Positions 1-6,739 of a stretch of 11,131 nucleotides of DNA are shown piece by piece (the stretch's first letter is position 1; each line of letters opens with the position of its first letter). The position numbers and the translations under genes were made by a program. The stretch spans positions 1-11,131 of the forward strand of contig CAZJIU010000071.1 in NCBI GenBank assembly GCA_964546145.1, written 5' to 3'. The stretch is from CAZAKO01 sp964546145. Lineage in GTDB: Bacteria > Fidelibacterota > UBA2242. The notes beneath the pieces are model-generated. The model searched no databases. It was not told the DNA's origin and was given only the letters and a program-made list of their open reading frames with translations.

Positions 1-1860
1 AATTTCCGAAGGATTGCGTTCGTGTTTACCAGCAGTCAAAATATTCAAATATTCGATACCCGGGATGCTATCGGTTTTGAAAGTATCCGTAGCCATGGTG
101 CCCATCATCAAATCACTCATCGTCCTGATAACTGAATCCAGTTTTTCTCTGCGGAGGATTACATCGGTCAAACCCGGTTCGCGTTCGATTCCAAATAGCT
201 TGGAAATCCGGGGTTTTCTTAAATCGCCCTCGACCAGCAGAGTGTTTAATCCAATTTGCGCCATGGAAACTGCAAGATTGACGGCTATGGTTGTTTTTCC
301 TTCGCTGGCTACTGATGAGGTAACCATCATTGATTTATAACCCTTATCAATCATACCAAAGTGAATATTCGTTCTTAGGGAACGGAATGCTTCAGCTATG
401 GTTGATTTCGGATCATAATGGGCTACCAATCTGGCTTGCATCTGTAAAATCTCGTCCGGAATAGGAGTTTCCATTTTTGCTAGCAGATCGGCTTTAATAT
501 CTTCAATATCCACAAAGGGGACAATTCCAAGAACAGTGGTTTCCAGTGTTTTTTCGATATCGTCAATAGTGCTGAAAGTCGTATCCAGGGTTTCTGCCAC
601 GAATGCCAGGACAATCCCCAGAATAATCCCAATGACGGTGCCGATAGCGGTTGTCGGACCGATCATGGTTGGGTTAATTGGTGAAGTCGGCAAAAATGCA
701 GGCCTGACTAAAAAAACCTCATGCACGAGTTCGGATTGCTTGATGAGCGCTTCTTGATAGCGGGCTTCTAATTGTTGATAAATCCCTTTATTGATCTCCA
801 ATTCTCGTTCAAGATTCTGCAGAGTAAAATCCATTAGAGGTATTGATCGGTATTCAACCGATGATTTTTTCCATTTTTCATAGACATTATTTTCGGTTTG
901 AACCAGAGTTTCCCGGAATGCTTTTAATTCTTCTAAAAATCTTTTCTGTTTTGCTTCAATCTGCCCTCTGATTTCTTTAACAATGGGATGGGCTTCGGTA
1001 TAGTTATTCAAATATTGACGTTCAGTAGCGGCGAGTTGATTGATTTGTGCCTGAATAGCTTGCAGGGTAGAATTTTTCTGATTTAAAAGGAGATCGAAGG
1101 ATATATAATAGATATAATCCGGGTTTTGATCGATTTCAAATAAAATATTATCAATTTGAGTGATATCGGAACGAATCTCGTTAAGTCGTTTTTCCAACTC
1201 GGTAATCTCGGCACTCAGTCGGGATGCGGTTCCTTCCAGCAGCAGCAGATTATTTTTTTCCTTGTAGAATCTTACCCCCTGTTCGGCATTTTTGAAACCT
1301 GCTTCGGCGCGCTTTAGCTGGCTTTCGATGGCTTTAAGAGCACGAATAGATTGGGCATTTTTTTCTTGGAAACTATTATCAATATAGACTTTGGCGAGGG
1401 CATTTGCCAGATCGCAGGTCCTTTGGGGATCGTAATCGGTTACTATTATATTGATTAGATTGGTATACCCTTCCTGTTCGGTTTTAACCCGGGCTTTTAA
1501 TCTTTCAACGATATCAAAGTATTGCTTATTATTGCGGATTTCTTCGGTAGTTAAGGTTGAATCGAGTAAGCCCATAACTTGGGCGGCTTTTTCCATCATG
1601 GGAAAACTTTTAATGATTTCGGAGCGGGTGGCTAAATCATCACCACCACCGTAGGATATACTGTAAAGATAAAGACCGGTTAAGTCAGTGGATTTTTCAA
1701 TGCGGAGTGAAGATATTGCCCGATATAGCGGCTCGGGTTTATTCATCATTGCAAAAAAGAAACTAAAACCGCTCAGCATGACAACCGTCACGACGACGAT
1801 CACTTTTTTCTTTCTGATAATCCGCCAGTAATCGCGGAGGTTCAGCTCATATTGGGCCAT
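1..1860 (-). CDS. Wzc-like polysaccharide copolymerase / tyrosine autokinase, C-terminus cut by window edge
   Basis: This is probably an inner-membrane protein that controls chain length and export of a surface polysaccharide through a cytoplasmic BY-type tyrosine kinase. 620 residues are readable without a stop. The Wzz-type N-terminus (ELNLRDYWRIIRKKK) leads into a membrane segment at about residues 19-39. A long periplasmic coiled-coil-rich part follows, then the proline-rich motif PTSPINP and a second membrane segment at about 400-420. The kinase part shows EAFRSLRTNI (490-499), Walker A SEGKTT (519-524) and Walker A' LLVEGDLRKP (541-550); the last base-side motif seen is ILTAGKHERNPSE near 607-619. 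Walker B and any C-terminal tyrosine cluster lie beyond base 1. The ATG at 1860 follows the SLBB export gene by 15 bases with AGGAAAAA upstream, as in export/copolymerase operons. Family assignment is firm; the polymer is unknown. Confidence 0.93.
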   Translation of the reverse strand, partial: MAQYELNLRDYWRIIRKKKVIVVVTVVMLSGFSFFFAMMNKPEPLYRAISSLRIEKSTDLTGLYLYSISYGGGDDLATRSEIIKSFPMMEKAAQVMGLLDSTLTTEEIRNNKQYFDIVERLKARVKTEQEGYTNLINIIVTDYDPQRTCDLANALAKVYIDNSFQEKNAQSIRALKAIESQLKRAEAGFKNAEQGVRFYKEKNNLLLLEGTASRLSAEITELEKRLNEIRSDITQIDNILFEIDQNPDYIYYISFDLLLNQKNSTLQAIQAQINQLAATERQYLNNYTEAHPIVKEIRGQIEAKQKRFLEELKAFRETLVQTENNVYEKWKKSSVEYRSIPLMDFTLQNLERELEINKGIYQQLEARYQEALIKQSELVHEVFLVRPAFLPTSPINPTMIGPTTAIGTVIGIILGIVLAFVAETLDTTFSTIDDIEKTLETTVLGIVPFVDIEDIKADLLAKMETPIPDEILQMQARLVAHYDPKSTIAEAFRSLRTNIHFGMIDKGYKSMMVTSSVASEGKTTIAVNLAVSMAQIGLNTLLVEGDLRKPRISKLFGIEREPGLTDVILRREKLDSVIRTMSDLMMGTMATDTFKTDSIPGIEYLNILTAGKHERNPSEI

Positions 1861-1875
1861 TTAGGCTTTTTCCTG

Positions 1876-3096
1876 CTACATTCTGGTTAATAAGAGATAA
1901 ATTGTTAAAGTTGTGCTAATAAGGCTGATAAATATCGTAAACGGTTGGACCTTTTCAGATAATTTGACGAAAAAGCCCCGCACCCGTTTTTGCACAATGA
2001 TCCGATCGCCGTCTTCAAGGTATACATTTTTACTATCAATCCTTTTGAAGAGAAAATCTTCCATATTAAAAACTACCGGTTTGCCCTGCTTGCGGGTGAC
2101 GACAATTTCGCGCAGATCAGCAGTCTGGGATAAGCCTCCAATGTTCGCTAAAAACTCGGCTAATTGAATATTACCCTCAATGGGATAGATGCCTGGTCGT
2201 AAAACCTCGCCAAAGACAAATACATTCCGGGAGCTTAATTCAATTACGTCAATCGAAACAATTGGATCGCGGTAATAGCGTTTTGCCATTTCAGCTAGTA
2301 CTGATTGAGCTTTGTCAACGGTAATTCCACCCAGATGGACCAGGCCGAAAAGACGGTGAAAAATATTGCCTTCACTATCAATGACATAGGTTTCAGATTG
2401 GGCTGGGTTGGTTTCCACTAAAGCCAGCTCATTAATCAATATTTCCAGAACGTTGCCGTATTGGAGAACGTAGTTCTTCGAGAGCTTGCCATATCTTTCC
2501 TGGATTTTATAACGGGGGACGATGATTTTGTCTCGATCTTTCAGAATAACATTATTAGTTGGGTCATTGGAAAATAAATAACGTTCCATGTCGAATACGA
2601 TATTAGTGCCGTCAGTACGCGAAACCGTGATCCGTTTCAAATCTGCTTCAGCGGTGGTGCCTCCCTTGTCAATAATAAATTCGGCGAGGGTAGTATTTGG
2701 TTTAACCGGGAAAACGCCATTTTTATTTACTTCACCCCACAAGATAACTTTTAGTGCTGTTTTTTCAATCACATTGACGGCGACTTTTGGTCGAGTAAAA
2801 TATTTAGAGAATTTTTGGGTCAGTAGTTCCTCAGCTTCCAAAATGGTAAGATTGGCAAGCGAAACAGTACCCAAGAGTTCATGAAAGATGGTTCCGTCGG
2901 GCCGGATGGTAAATATATTGCTTTTTTCGACCGGATTTCCCTGAGGACCAACATCAATATAGCTGACGGTAATTTTGTCAGAGGGTTGTAAGACGATCAT
3001 CGCATCTTCAGAATCCTGAACCGGTAGCTCTTGTTGGGCTTGGAGAAATATCTGGAAAATTAGGATTGCAGTCAGCGATAAAATAAATTTTTGCAT
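1876..3096 (-). CDS. Polysaccharide export protein with two Poly_export-SLBB units (Wza-like)
   Basis: This is likely the secreted or outer-membrane export component paired with the downstream copolymerase. The first 20 residues (MQKFILSLTAILIFQIFLQA) form a Sec signal; no lipobox cysteine is present, so it is not an obvious lipoprotein, unlike classical Wza. Unit 1 covers about residues 33-195 (Poly_export part with RPDGTIFHELLG, then SLBB from WGEVNKNGVFP). Unit 2 covers about 210-370 with the same order (DSEGNIFHRLFG, then FGEVLRPGIYP). Both units end in a similar phrase (LKDRDKIIVP and LEDGDRIIVQ), so the protein appears internally duplicated. Residues 385-403 form one hydrophobic helix at the C-terminus. 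I chose the ATG at 3096 because it starts the signal peptide directly. An in-frame GTG at 3105 would add three residues; neither start has a convincing ribosome binding site. Confidence 0.9.
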   Translation of the reverse strand: MQKFILSLTAILIFQIFLQAQQELPVQDSEDAMIVLQPSDKITVSYIDVGPQGNPVEKSNIFTIRPDGTIFHELLGTVSLANLTILEAEELLTQKFSKYFTRPKVAVNVIEKTALKVILWGEVNKNGVFPVKPNTTLAEFIIDKGGTTAEADLKRITVSRTDGTNIVFDMERYLFSNDPTNNVILKDRDKIIVPRYKIQERYGKLSKNYVLQYGNVLEILINELALVETNPAQSETYVIDSEGNIFHRLFGLVHLGGITVDKAQSVLAEMAKRYYRDPIVSIDVIELSSRNVFVFGEVLRPGIYPIEGNIQLAEFLANIGGLSQTADLREIVVTRKQGKPVVFNMEDFLFKRIDSKNVYLEDGDRIIVQKRVRGFFVKLSEKVQPFTIFISLISTTLTIYLLLTRM

Positions 3097-3191
3097 GGCA
3101 ACCACATGAAGTTTTAGAGCTATTTGTCTAGATGTCTCTTAATATCTTGAGTTGTTAGGTTATTTGCTAAGATTATCACCTCAACGAAATC

Positions 3192-3572
3192 TTAAGAATT
3201 GCCGGAATAGCCGGTGATAACTTTGGCAAGAACACTGTTAACCAAATAATTAAGGTCAATCGGTTTGGTGATATAGTCGGCGGCACCGTTATTAAGTGCC
3301 CGCAGTGCAATATCCTTGTCTGCCATTCCAGTAATCATGATAACATCAAGTTCGGGTGCATTGCCTTTAATTTCCTTGAGGAAGGTAACTCCATCCCCGT
3401 CGGGGAGTTTAATATCCAGGAGAATTAAGGAGGGATCAAATTCTTTAATTTGGGTGCGTGCTTCGGCTTGGGAATAGGCTTTGGCTATATCATAACCTTT
3501 TTGGACCAACAAATCTGCTAAAATCTCGACGATCTCTGGTTCATCATCAACGATTAGAATTTTTGTTTTCAT
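3192..3572 (-). CDS. Single-domain response regulator (receiver only)
   Basis: This 126-residue protein is a CheY-like receiver with no output domain. All key residues are present: the acidic pair D9/D10 (ILIVDDEPE), phospho-acceptor D53 (LILLDIKLPDGDG), T81 (IMITGM), Y100 and K103 (DYITKPID). It should accept phosphate from a histidine kinase, but no kinase is encoded in the window. The start has AAGGAT just upstream and a promoter candidate further up. It lies between the radical SAM gene and the export genes on the same strand, so its target may be polysaccharide production or a partner protein. That role is inferred from position; the receiver fold is certain. Confidence 0.95.
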   Translation of the reverse strand: MKTKILIVDDEPEIVEILADLLVQKGYDIAKAYSQAEARTQIKEFDPSLILLDIKLPDGDGVTFLKEIKGNAPELDVIMITGMADKDIALRALNNGAADYITKPIDLNYLVNSVLAKVITGYSGNS

Positions 3573-3593
3573 AATCCTTTTCTTCCTTGACGC

Positions 3594-3622
3594 AATTTAA
3601 TTAATACATAATTCTAAGTCAA
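3594..3622 (-). promoter_or_regulatory. Sigma-70-like promoter candidate for the response regulator gene
   Basis: On the minus strand a TTGACT box (3617-3622) is followed after 17 bases by TAAATT (3594-3599). It sits about 20 bases upstream of the ATG at 3572, between the radical SAM stop and the regulator start. This suggests that the regulator and export genes can be transcribed separately from the CNB-FHA/radical SAM pair. The same -10 hexamer occurs in the tRNA promoter candidate at 8036-8064. Assigned by eye only. Confidence 0.45.
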
Positions 3623-3636
3623 TTATTATTAGATTT

Positions 3637-4803
3637 TTAATAGCGGAAGAGTTCGGTACAACCTTTCGCACAAACGGTGAAGTGTTTATGTTCTTTAATA
3701 TATTTGCGATAATTTTGATAACCGGTACTATTCCATATCTTGGTAAATTTATCTTCGCGGATGTTTCCCAGGGTATAATTCATAGAATGATAAGGGCGCA
3801 CACTTCCATCGGGAAAAATATAGGCCGTAAGCCATAGACTCAGGCAGCGATTTTTATAAGATGTAGATTCAAATTCAAACTGTGAGTACCATTGCCGGAT
3901 TTCTGCTTTACTGAGATTTGGATAGAAGCTGACATTTGTTCGGTAATGACCTGAATTTACCATCTTGATTTTTTCCAATAAGAAATCTACGTCTATCTTC
4001 GGTGTATCTGTCCGGGCAAAGCCGATCCAGTCGCTCGGCTTCTGTTTGAAGCGATCTGCAAAAAAGAGAAGAAAATCCTGCACGGTCGGTTTTGATAAGA
4101 AAAGCAGGTGGTGAAAAGTGAGCCCTTCCGCTTCGATCAGTTCCGCCACCTTGATAGTATCATCAATATAACGATAATTGTCTTCCCATAGGGTGCAGTT
4201 GATATTGATAATCGGTTTCTTCAACCTGTTTTGTTTTTTCAGTTCGTTCAGTCGCTGAAATCCTTCGATCGAGAGCCTGAACGTACCCGGTATCCGCCGA
4301 ATCTGGTCGTGGATTTCTTCGGGACCGTCCAGCGAAAAAATAATTTCATCCAATCCAGCAGTAATAATCTCCGCCGCATTCTTTTTAATCAGCGTTCCGT
4401 TAGTTACGATATTACATCTTAATCCGGCTTGTTTTACCAGGCGAACAATTTCCAGCCACTGCGGATGTAACATCGGTTCGCCTCCGAAAAGAGTAATATT
4501 GGGCTTAAAGCCTTTGATGTCCTCGATTATTTTGCCAAAATCCTCAACTGACAAACGTTGACGGAGTATTTCATTGCTAAATTCATTGAATGCGCCAGTT
4601 TCTCCCCACTGACCGCACATTGCGCAACGCAAGTTACATACGTAAGTCAAGAAGAATGAGATAGTTTCAGGCCAGGCACTTTTACCATCGTACAAACGAT
4701 AAAATAAAGCGGCTTTTAAACGCCGGGAAAGATTGTTGAATGCGTATCTTGGCTGGGAGACTGATTTTTTTAATGCTCGCAGCAGGTTTTTTCGGGGAAT
4801 CAT
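3637..4803 (-). CDS. Radical SAM protein with SPASM/twitch-like C-terminal region
   Basis: This is a probable S-adenosylmethionine radical enzyme of 388 residues. The 4Fe-4S motif CNLRCAMC supplies C56, C60 and C63, and GGEP lies at 107-110. The C-terminal part resembles a SPASM/twitch region: C320, an IFPDGSVRP segment, GNIREDKFTKIWNS (346-359), and C378/C382 in CAKGC. Where many SPASM proteins have a cysteine after the DGxVxP segment, this one has YHSM with H339, so its auxiliary cluster may be unusual or absent. The ATG at 4803 lies 7 bases after the stop of the CNB-FHA gene, without a Shine-Dalgarno, which suggests translational coupling. A TTG at 4854 in the same frame would overlap that gene and add 17 residues. 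The substrate is unknown; peptide modification or a sugar/lipid reaction are both possible. Confidence 0.9.
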   Translation of the reverse strand: MIPRKNLLRALKKSVSQPRYAFNNLSRRLKAALFYRLYDGKSAWPETISFFLTYVCNLRCAMCGQWGETGAFNEFSNEILRQRLSVEDFGKIIEDIKGFKPNITLFGGEPMLHPQWLEIVRLVKQAGLRCNIVTNGTLIKKNAAEIITAGLDEIIFSLDGPEEIHDQIRRIPGTFRLSIEGFQRLNELKKQNRLKKPIININCTLWEDNYRYIDDTIKVAELIEAEGLTFHHLLFLSKPTVQDFLLFFADRFKQKPSDWIGFARTDTPKIDVDFLLEKIKMVNSGHYRTNVSFYPNLSKAEIRQWYSQFEFESTSYKNRCLSLWLTAYIFPDGSVRPYHSMNYTLGNIREDKFTKIWNSTGYQNYRKYIKEHKHFTVCAKGCTELFRY

Positions 4804-4810
4804 ATATTGC

Positions 4811-5572
4811 TTATACGGTGATGATAAACTGATACGGAGAGGTTTCACTTCCAATAATCAGAGAATTTTCACCTTTTTTTAGAACAACTTTGTAATTGTT
4901 TATTTTCCCGCCGATATTGATATCATTCACGATCGTGCCGATACTGCTACCGCGATCGAGAATATAATATTGATTACCCTGGAAATTGATAGACAGGTGA
5001 TTTTTCGAAACATTGTAGGGAATTTCATCCTCAATGTAAAGATCGTTGTCAACAAAAATTTCATCGAAAGTGTGGGAGCTTTTACGCCCGATTTTAAAAG
5101 GAAATTTTTTAATATTGACTTCTTTATCATTGATCAATTTTTGGGCCTCGCGGGTGGTTCCTTTGAACTTGACCGTTGGCATCGCACCCGGTTGTACCGC
5201 AAAATCAGAATTGGCGATTTTGTCTTCTAGCTGCACGACCAGGTTGTTTGTCTGTCTTAGCCTTTCGAAGAAAGCCCGTAGAATCGGAATAATAAAGGAT
5301 TGTTTATCTTCGAGCAGACCGATAAAATCGGCTCTGGCGATTTCGTCGGCGACAATCGCGGTCTTTGCCACAATCGTAGCCGATCGCGGTTTATCTTCGA
5401 CCAATCCAAGTTCACCGAAAATGTCCTCGGCTTCAATTGTCGCTAAGACTATCTCACCACTGGTAGTTTTTTTACGAACTTCCACCATACCCTGTTTGAG
5501 GATATAAGCAGAATCGCCAAATGAATCTTCCTGAATGATAACGTCACCAGGATTAAATCGCACTTCTCTCAT
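4811..5572 (-). CDS. Cyclic-nucleotide-binding domain plus FHA domain signalling protein
   Basis: This 253-residue protein joins two sensory modules and shows no DNA-binding helix-turn-helix. Residues about 1-110 form a CRP-type cNMP domain with a phosphate-binding-cassette-like stretch FGELGLVEDKPRSAT (52-66). The region around 100-120 is probably the connecting helix. Residues about 155-250 form an FHA domain, with GRKSS (162-166), SKNH (189-192) and DRGSSIGTIVN (206-216), the loops that usually hold phosphothreonine. A cytoplasmic adaptor that couples a nucleotide signal to a phosphorylated partner is a reasonable inference. The start at 5572 has GGAG upstream. It is first in the minus-strand block and its stop is 7 bases before the ATG of the radical SAM gene. 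The ligand and partner are unknown; cAMP or c-di-GMP cannot be told from sequence. Confidence 0.9.
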   Translation of the reverse strand: MREVRFNPGDVIIQEDSFGDSAYILKQGMVEVRKKTTSGEIVLATIEAEDIFGELGLVEDKPRSATIVAKTAIVADEIARADFIGLLEDKQSFIIPILRAFFERLRQTNNLVVQLEDKIANSDFAVQPGAMPTVKFKGTTREAQKLINDKEVNIKKFPFKIGRKSSHTFDEIFVDNDLYIEDEIPYNVSKNHLSINFQGNQYYILDRGSSIGTIVNDINIGGKINNYKVVLKKGENSLIIGSETSPYQFIITV

Positions 5573-5818
5573 CAGTTTACTCCTTTATCATTTTGATAAA
5601 TATAATTCAAAATTTTAACAAGCTGAATCATTTTGATTTGTCATTGATTTTTGATGATTAAACTTTCCGCTACCTAAAAATATTTTGTTTTCAAAAATTT
5701 CAATCTATATTACGAGCGAACGATAATAATGGCAAATGAATTTTAAGAGCCAATTTTAATCTGAATGGAAGATGAATTTATTTAACCGATAAATGCTTTT
5801 ATCCTTGAGGGGAAAATT
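5573..5818. other. Intergenic region between divergent genes
   Basis: This A+T-rich gap separates the leftward CNB-FHA gene from the rightward zinc-ribbon gene and must hold promoters for both. A weak plus-strand candidate is TTGTTT (5685-5690), 15 bases, TATATT (5706-5711). Two identical ATCATTTTGAT boxes lie near the leftward start. No ORF with a ribosome binding site and no stable hairpin with a T run was seen. Confidence 0.5.
5587..5637. repeat. Paired near-palindromic ATCATTTTGAT boxes
   Basis: ATCATTTTGAT occurs at 5587-5597 and again at 5627-5637, so the two copies start exactly 40 bases apart. Each copy is a short inverted repeat (ATCA-TTT-TGAT). They lie 15-65 bases upstream of the CNB-FHA start and could be operator sites, though A+T-rich DNA makes chance matches likely. 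Confidence 0.35.
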
Positions 5819-5992
5819 ATGAGGGTAATTGTGTTTGGTAATAAATGTCCATATTGTAAAAATGTTACCCGCAAGAAATTGCACCGAGAAGGAATCTTAC
5901 GCTGGTTGCCGTTCATTAAACGCTATGCTTGTCGTTGGTGTTATGGATCATATGTTTCATTCTTAGGTATTATATCAACCGGGATAAAATAG
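5819..5992 (+). CDS. Small two-CxxC zinc-ribbon-like protein
   Basis: This 57-residue basic protein has two CxxC knuckles, C10-P-Y-C13 and C38-R-W-C41, spaced as in a zinc ribbon. Between them is a basic stretch and RWLPFIKRYAC. The C-terminal part (SYVSFLGIISTGI) is hydrophobic. The ATG at 5819 is preceded by GAGGGGAAAATT, a good Shine-Dalgarno, and the reading frame is clean to TAG at 5990-5992. I recognise the general pattern of short CPxC...RxC+xC proteins found in many bacteria but no specific function. It may bind zinc and nucleic acid, or simply be a structural zinc microprotein. It reads away from the polysaccharide block and towards the small-gene cluster. Confidence 0.75.
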   Translation: MRVIVFGNKCPYCKNVTRKKLHREGILRWLPFIKRYACRWCYGSYVSFLGIISTGIK

Positions 5993-6025
5993 GATTATTT
6001 TTCATTTTTAAGATCAGCAATTAAA

Positions 6026-6040
6026 AACCATTAATTGGTT
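6026..6040. repeat. Short inverted repeat AACCA-TTAAT-TGGTT
   Basis: A 15-base inverted repeat with 5-base arms lies between the zinc-ribbon gene and the structured leader. No T run follows, so it is not a Rho-independent terminator. It could be an operator for the downstream genes, or chance. Confidence 0.25.
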
Positions 6041-6057
6041 GATTAAGATGTAAAAAA

Positions 6058-6145
6058 ACTGTTTAGCACAAGGAAGGATTTATGAAGGAGTGCGTAAACA
6101 GTAAAAATAAAGGTCTCCGAGAATACTGAGTACCGGCAGCTCGGA
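6058..6145 (+). promoter_or_regulatory. Structured 5' leader with two predicted hairpins
   Basis: Hairpin 1 pairs ACTGTTTAGCAC (6058-6069) with GTGCGTAAACAGT (6090-6102), giving 12 base pairs with one bulged G. Its 20-base loop holds AAGGAAGG and an ATG. Hairpin 2 pairs TCCGAG (6116-6121) with CTCGGA (6140-6145), just ahead of the AAGGAAG that serves the gene at 6161. A purine-rich ribosome-binding sequence displayed in a loop and a second hairpin touching the next one suggest RNA-level control. It matches no riboswitch class that I recognise. The pairing is seen directly; the regulatory role is inferred. Confidence 0.5.
6082..6129 (+). CDS. Possible 15-codon leader peptide
   Basis: ATG at 6082 follows AAGGAAGGATTT and opens a 15-codon frame (MKECVNSKNKGLREY) that ends with TGA at 6127-6129, 31 bases before the next gene. 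Its start lies in the loop of hairpin 1 and its frame runs into hairpin 2, so its translation would disturb both. There is no run of one regulatory amino acid. It could equally be chance. Confidence 0.3.
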   Translation: MKECVNSKNKGLREY

Positions 6146-6160
6146 AAGGAAGTTTAAAGA

Positions 6161-6547
6161 ATGCCATACTCAATGTCTCTTACGGAAAACGATACTATAA
6201 TTGTTATCAGAATATTTGGTACAGCAGATGTTCAAAGATCATTTGATTATGCCAAAGAAGTCCATGATTATGCCTTAAAAGCAGGTATTAAAAAACTCTT
6301 AATAGATTGTACCGAATCGAAAAATATAGACACTATTTCCAATATTTACCGATTCGCCTATGAATATATGGGAAAATTATCCGATTTCTGTCTTCAAATG
6401 CGCATCGCTCTATGGGTTTCTCCCGACGATCATTCACGCGATTTCATGGAAACTGTTTTCATAAATAACGGTTACAAAATTAAACTTTCCCGCAACCGGG
6501 AGAAGGCGATGGAGTATTTGAAAGGAAGTCCAAAAATAAATCAATAA
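6161..6547 (+). CDS. STAS/SEC14-like (SpoIIAA-like) small protein
   Basis: This 128-residue soluble protein alternates strands and helices in the manner of STAS/SpoIIAA-like domains. It has an early strand TIIVIRIFGT, then a helix, KKLLIDCTES with the usual 'LLID' strand near residues 44-48, a long helix, and IALWVSPDD. Such domains bind partners or lipids, or regulate anti-sigma factors and transporters. No conserved phosphorylatable serine could be assigned with confidence. GGAAAGGAAG lies upstream of the ATG at 6161. The stop at 6545-6547 overlaps the start of the Shine-Dalgarno stretch of the next gene, so the two are probably co-transcribed. The family call is by pattern and moderate. 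Confidence 0.7.
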   Translation: MPYSMSLTENDTIIVIRIFGTADVQRSFDYAKEVHDYALKAGIKKLLIDCTESKNIDTISNIYRFAYEYMGKLSDFCLQMRIALWVSPDDHSRDFMETVFINNGYKIKLSRNREKAMEYLKGSPKINQ

Positions 6548-6559
6548 AAGGAGGTTATG

Positions 6560-6679
6560 ATGGCTAAAACAGGAAAAGGCAAAAAGATTGTGACTGTAAA
6601 ACCGCATAAACGTTCCAAGTCAGGGGAAACAAAAAAAACTGTACCGGTTAGGCCACATAAGAGATCAACGCCAAATTAA
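6560..6679 (+). CDS. Tiny basic protein with repeated PHKRS motif
   Basis: This is a 39-residue, lysine/arginine-rich protein with a strong ribosome binding site (AAAGGAGG, 6547-6554). Two tandem in-frame ATGs occur at 6557 and 6560; the second has the better spacing. The sequence repeats itself: KKIVTVKPHKRS is followed by KKTVPVRPHKRS, so it is almost two copies of a unit of about 16 residues. The DNA of the two units differs (CCGCATAAACGTTCC versus CCACATAAGAGATCA), so the amino acids, not the bases, have been kept. No membrane segment or cysteine is present. The function is unknown; a nucleic-acid- or ribosome-binding peptide is plausible from charge. It follows the STAS-like gene directly. 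Confidence 0.7.
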   Translation: MAKTGKGKKIVTVKPHKRSKSGETKKTVPVRPHKRSTPN

Positions 6680-6691
6680 AAAAATATTTAA

Positions 6692-6727
6692 AATCTTATT
6701 GCATGTCAATTATATTTTGGTAAGATT
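6692..6727 (+). promoter_or_regulatory. Inverted repeat and weak promoter upstream of the membrane-protein pair
   Basis: AATCTTA (6692-6698) and TAAGATT (6721-6727) form a perfect 7-base inverted repeat with a 22-base loop. A weak promoter reading is TTGCAT (6699-6704), 16 bases, TAAGAT. It lies 13 bases upstream of the ATG at 6740. The repeat could be an operator overlapping the promoter, but A+T-rich DNA makes this uncertain. Confidence 0.3.
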
Positions 6728-6739
6728 AATGATAAGATA

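Noticed and set aside
3168..3194. Inverted repeat TAAGATT / AATCTTA as a terminator after the response regulator
   Set aside because: The arms are A+T-rich, the loop is 13 bases and no T run follows on the minus strand. The same 7-mers recur at 6692-6727, which may be chance in A+T-rich DNA.
4804..4854. TTG start at 4854 for the radical SAM gene
   Set aside because: It is a rare codon with no ribosome binding site and would overlap the CNB-FHA gene by 44 bases. The ATG at 4803 sits 7 bases after that gene's stop.
5046..5507. Plus-strand 153-codon frame
   Set aside because: It is antisense to the CNB-FHA gene, which has clear domain motifs and a ribosome binding site.
6058..6150. Cyclic di-GMP (GEMM-I) riboswitch
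   Set aside because: GCACAAGG is only loosely like the conserved GCACAGGGCAAACC core, and the second conserved element is not found in place. Only a covariance-model search could overturn this.
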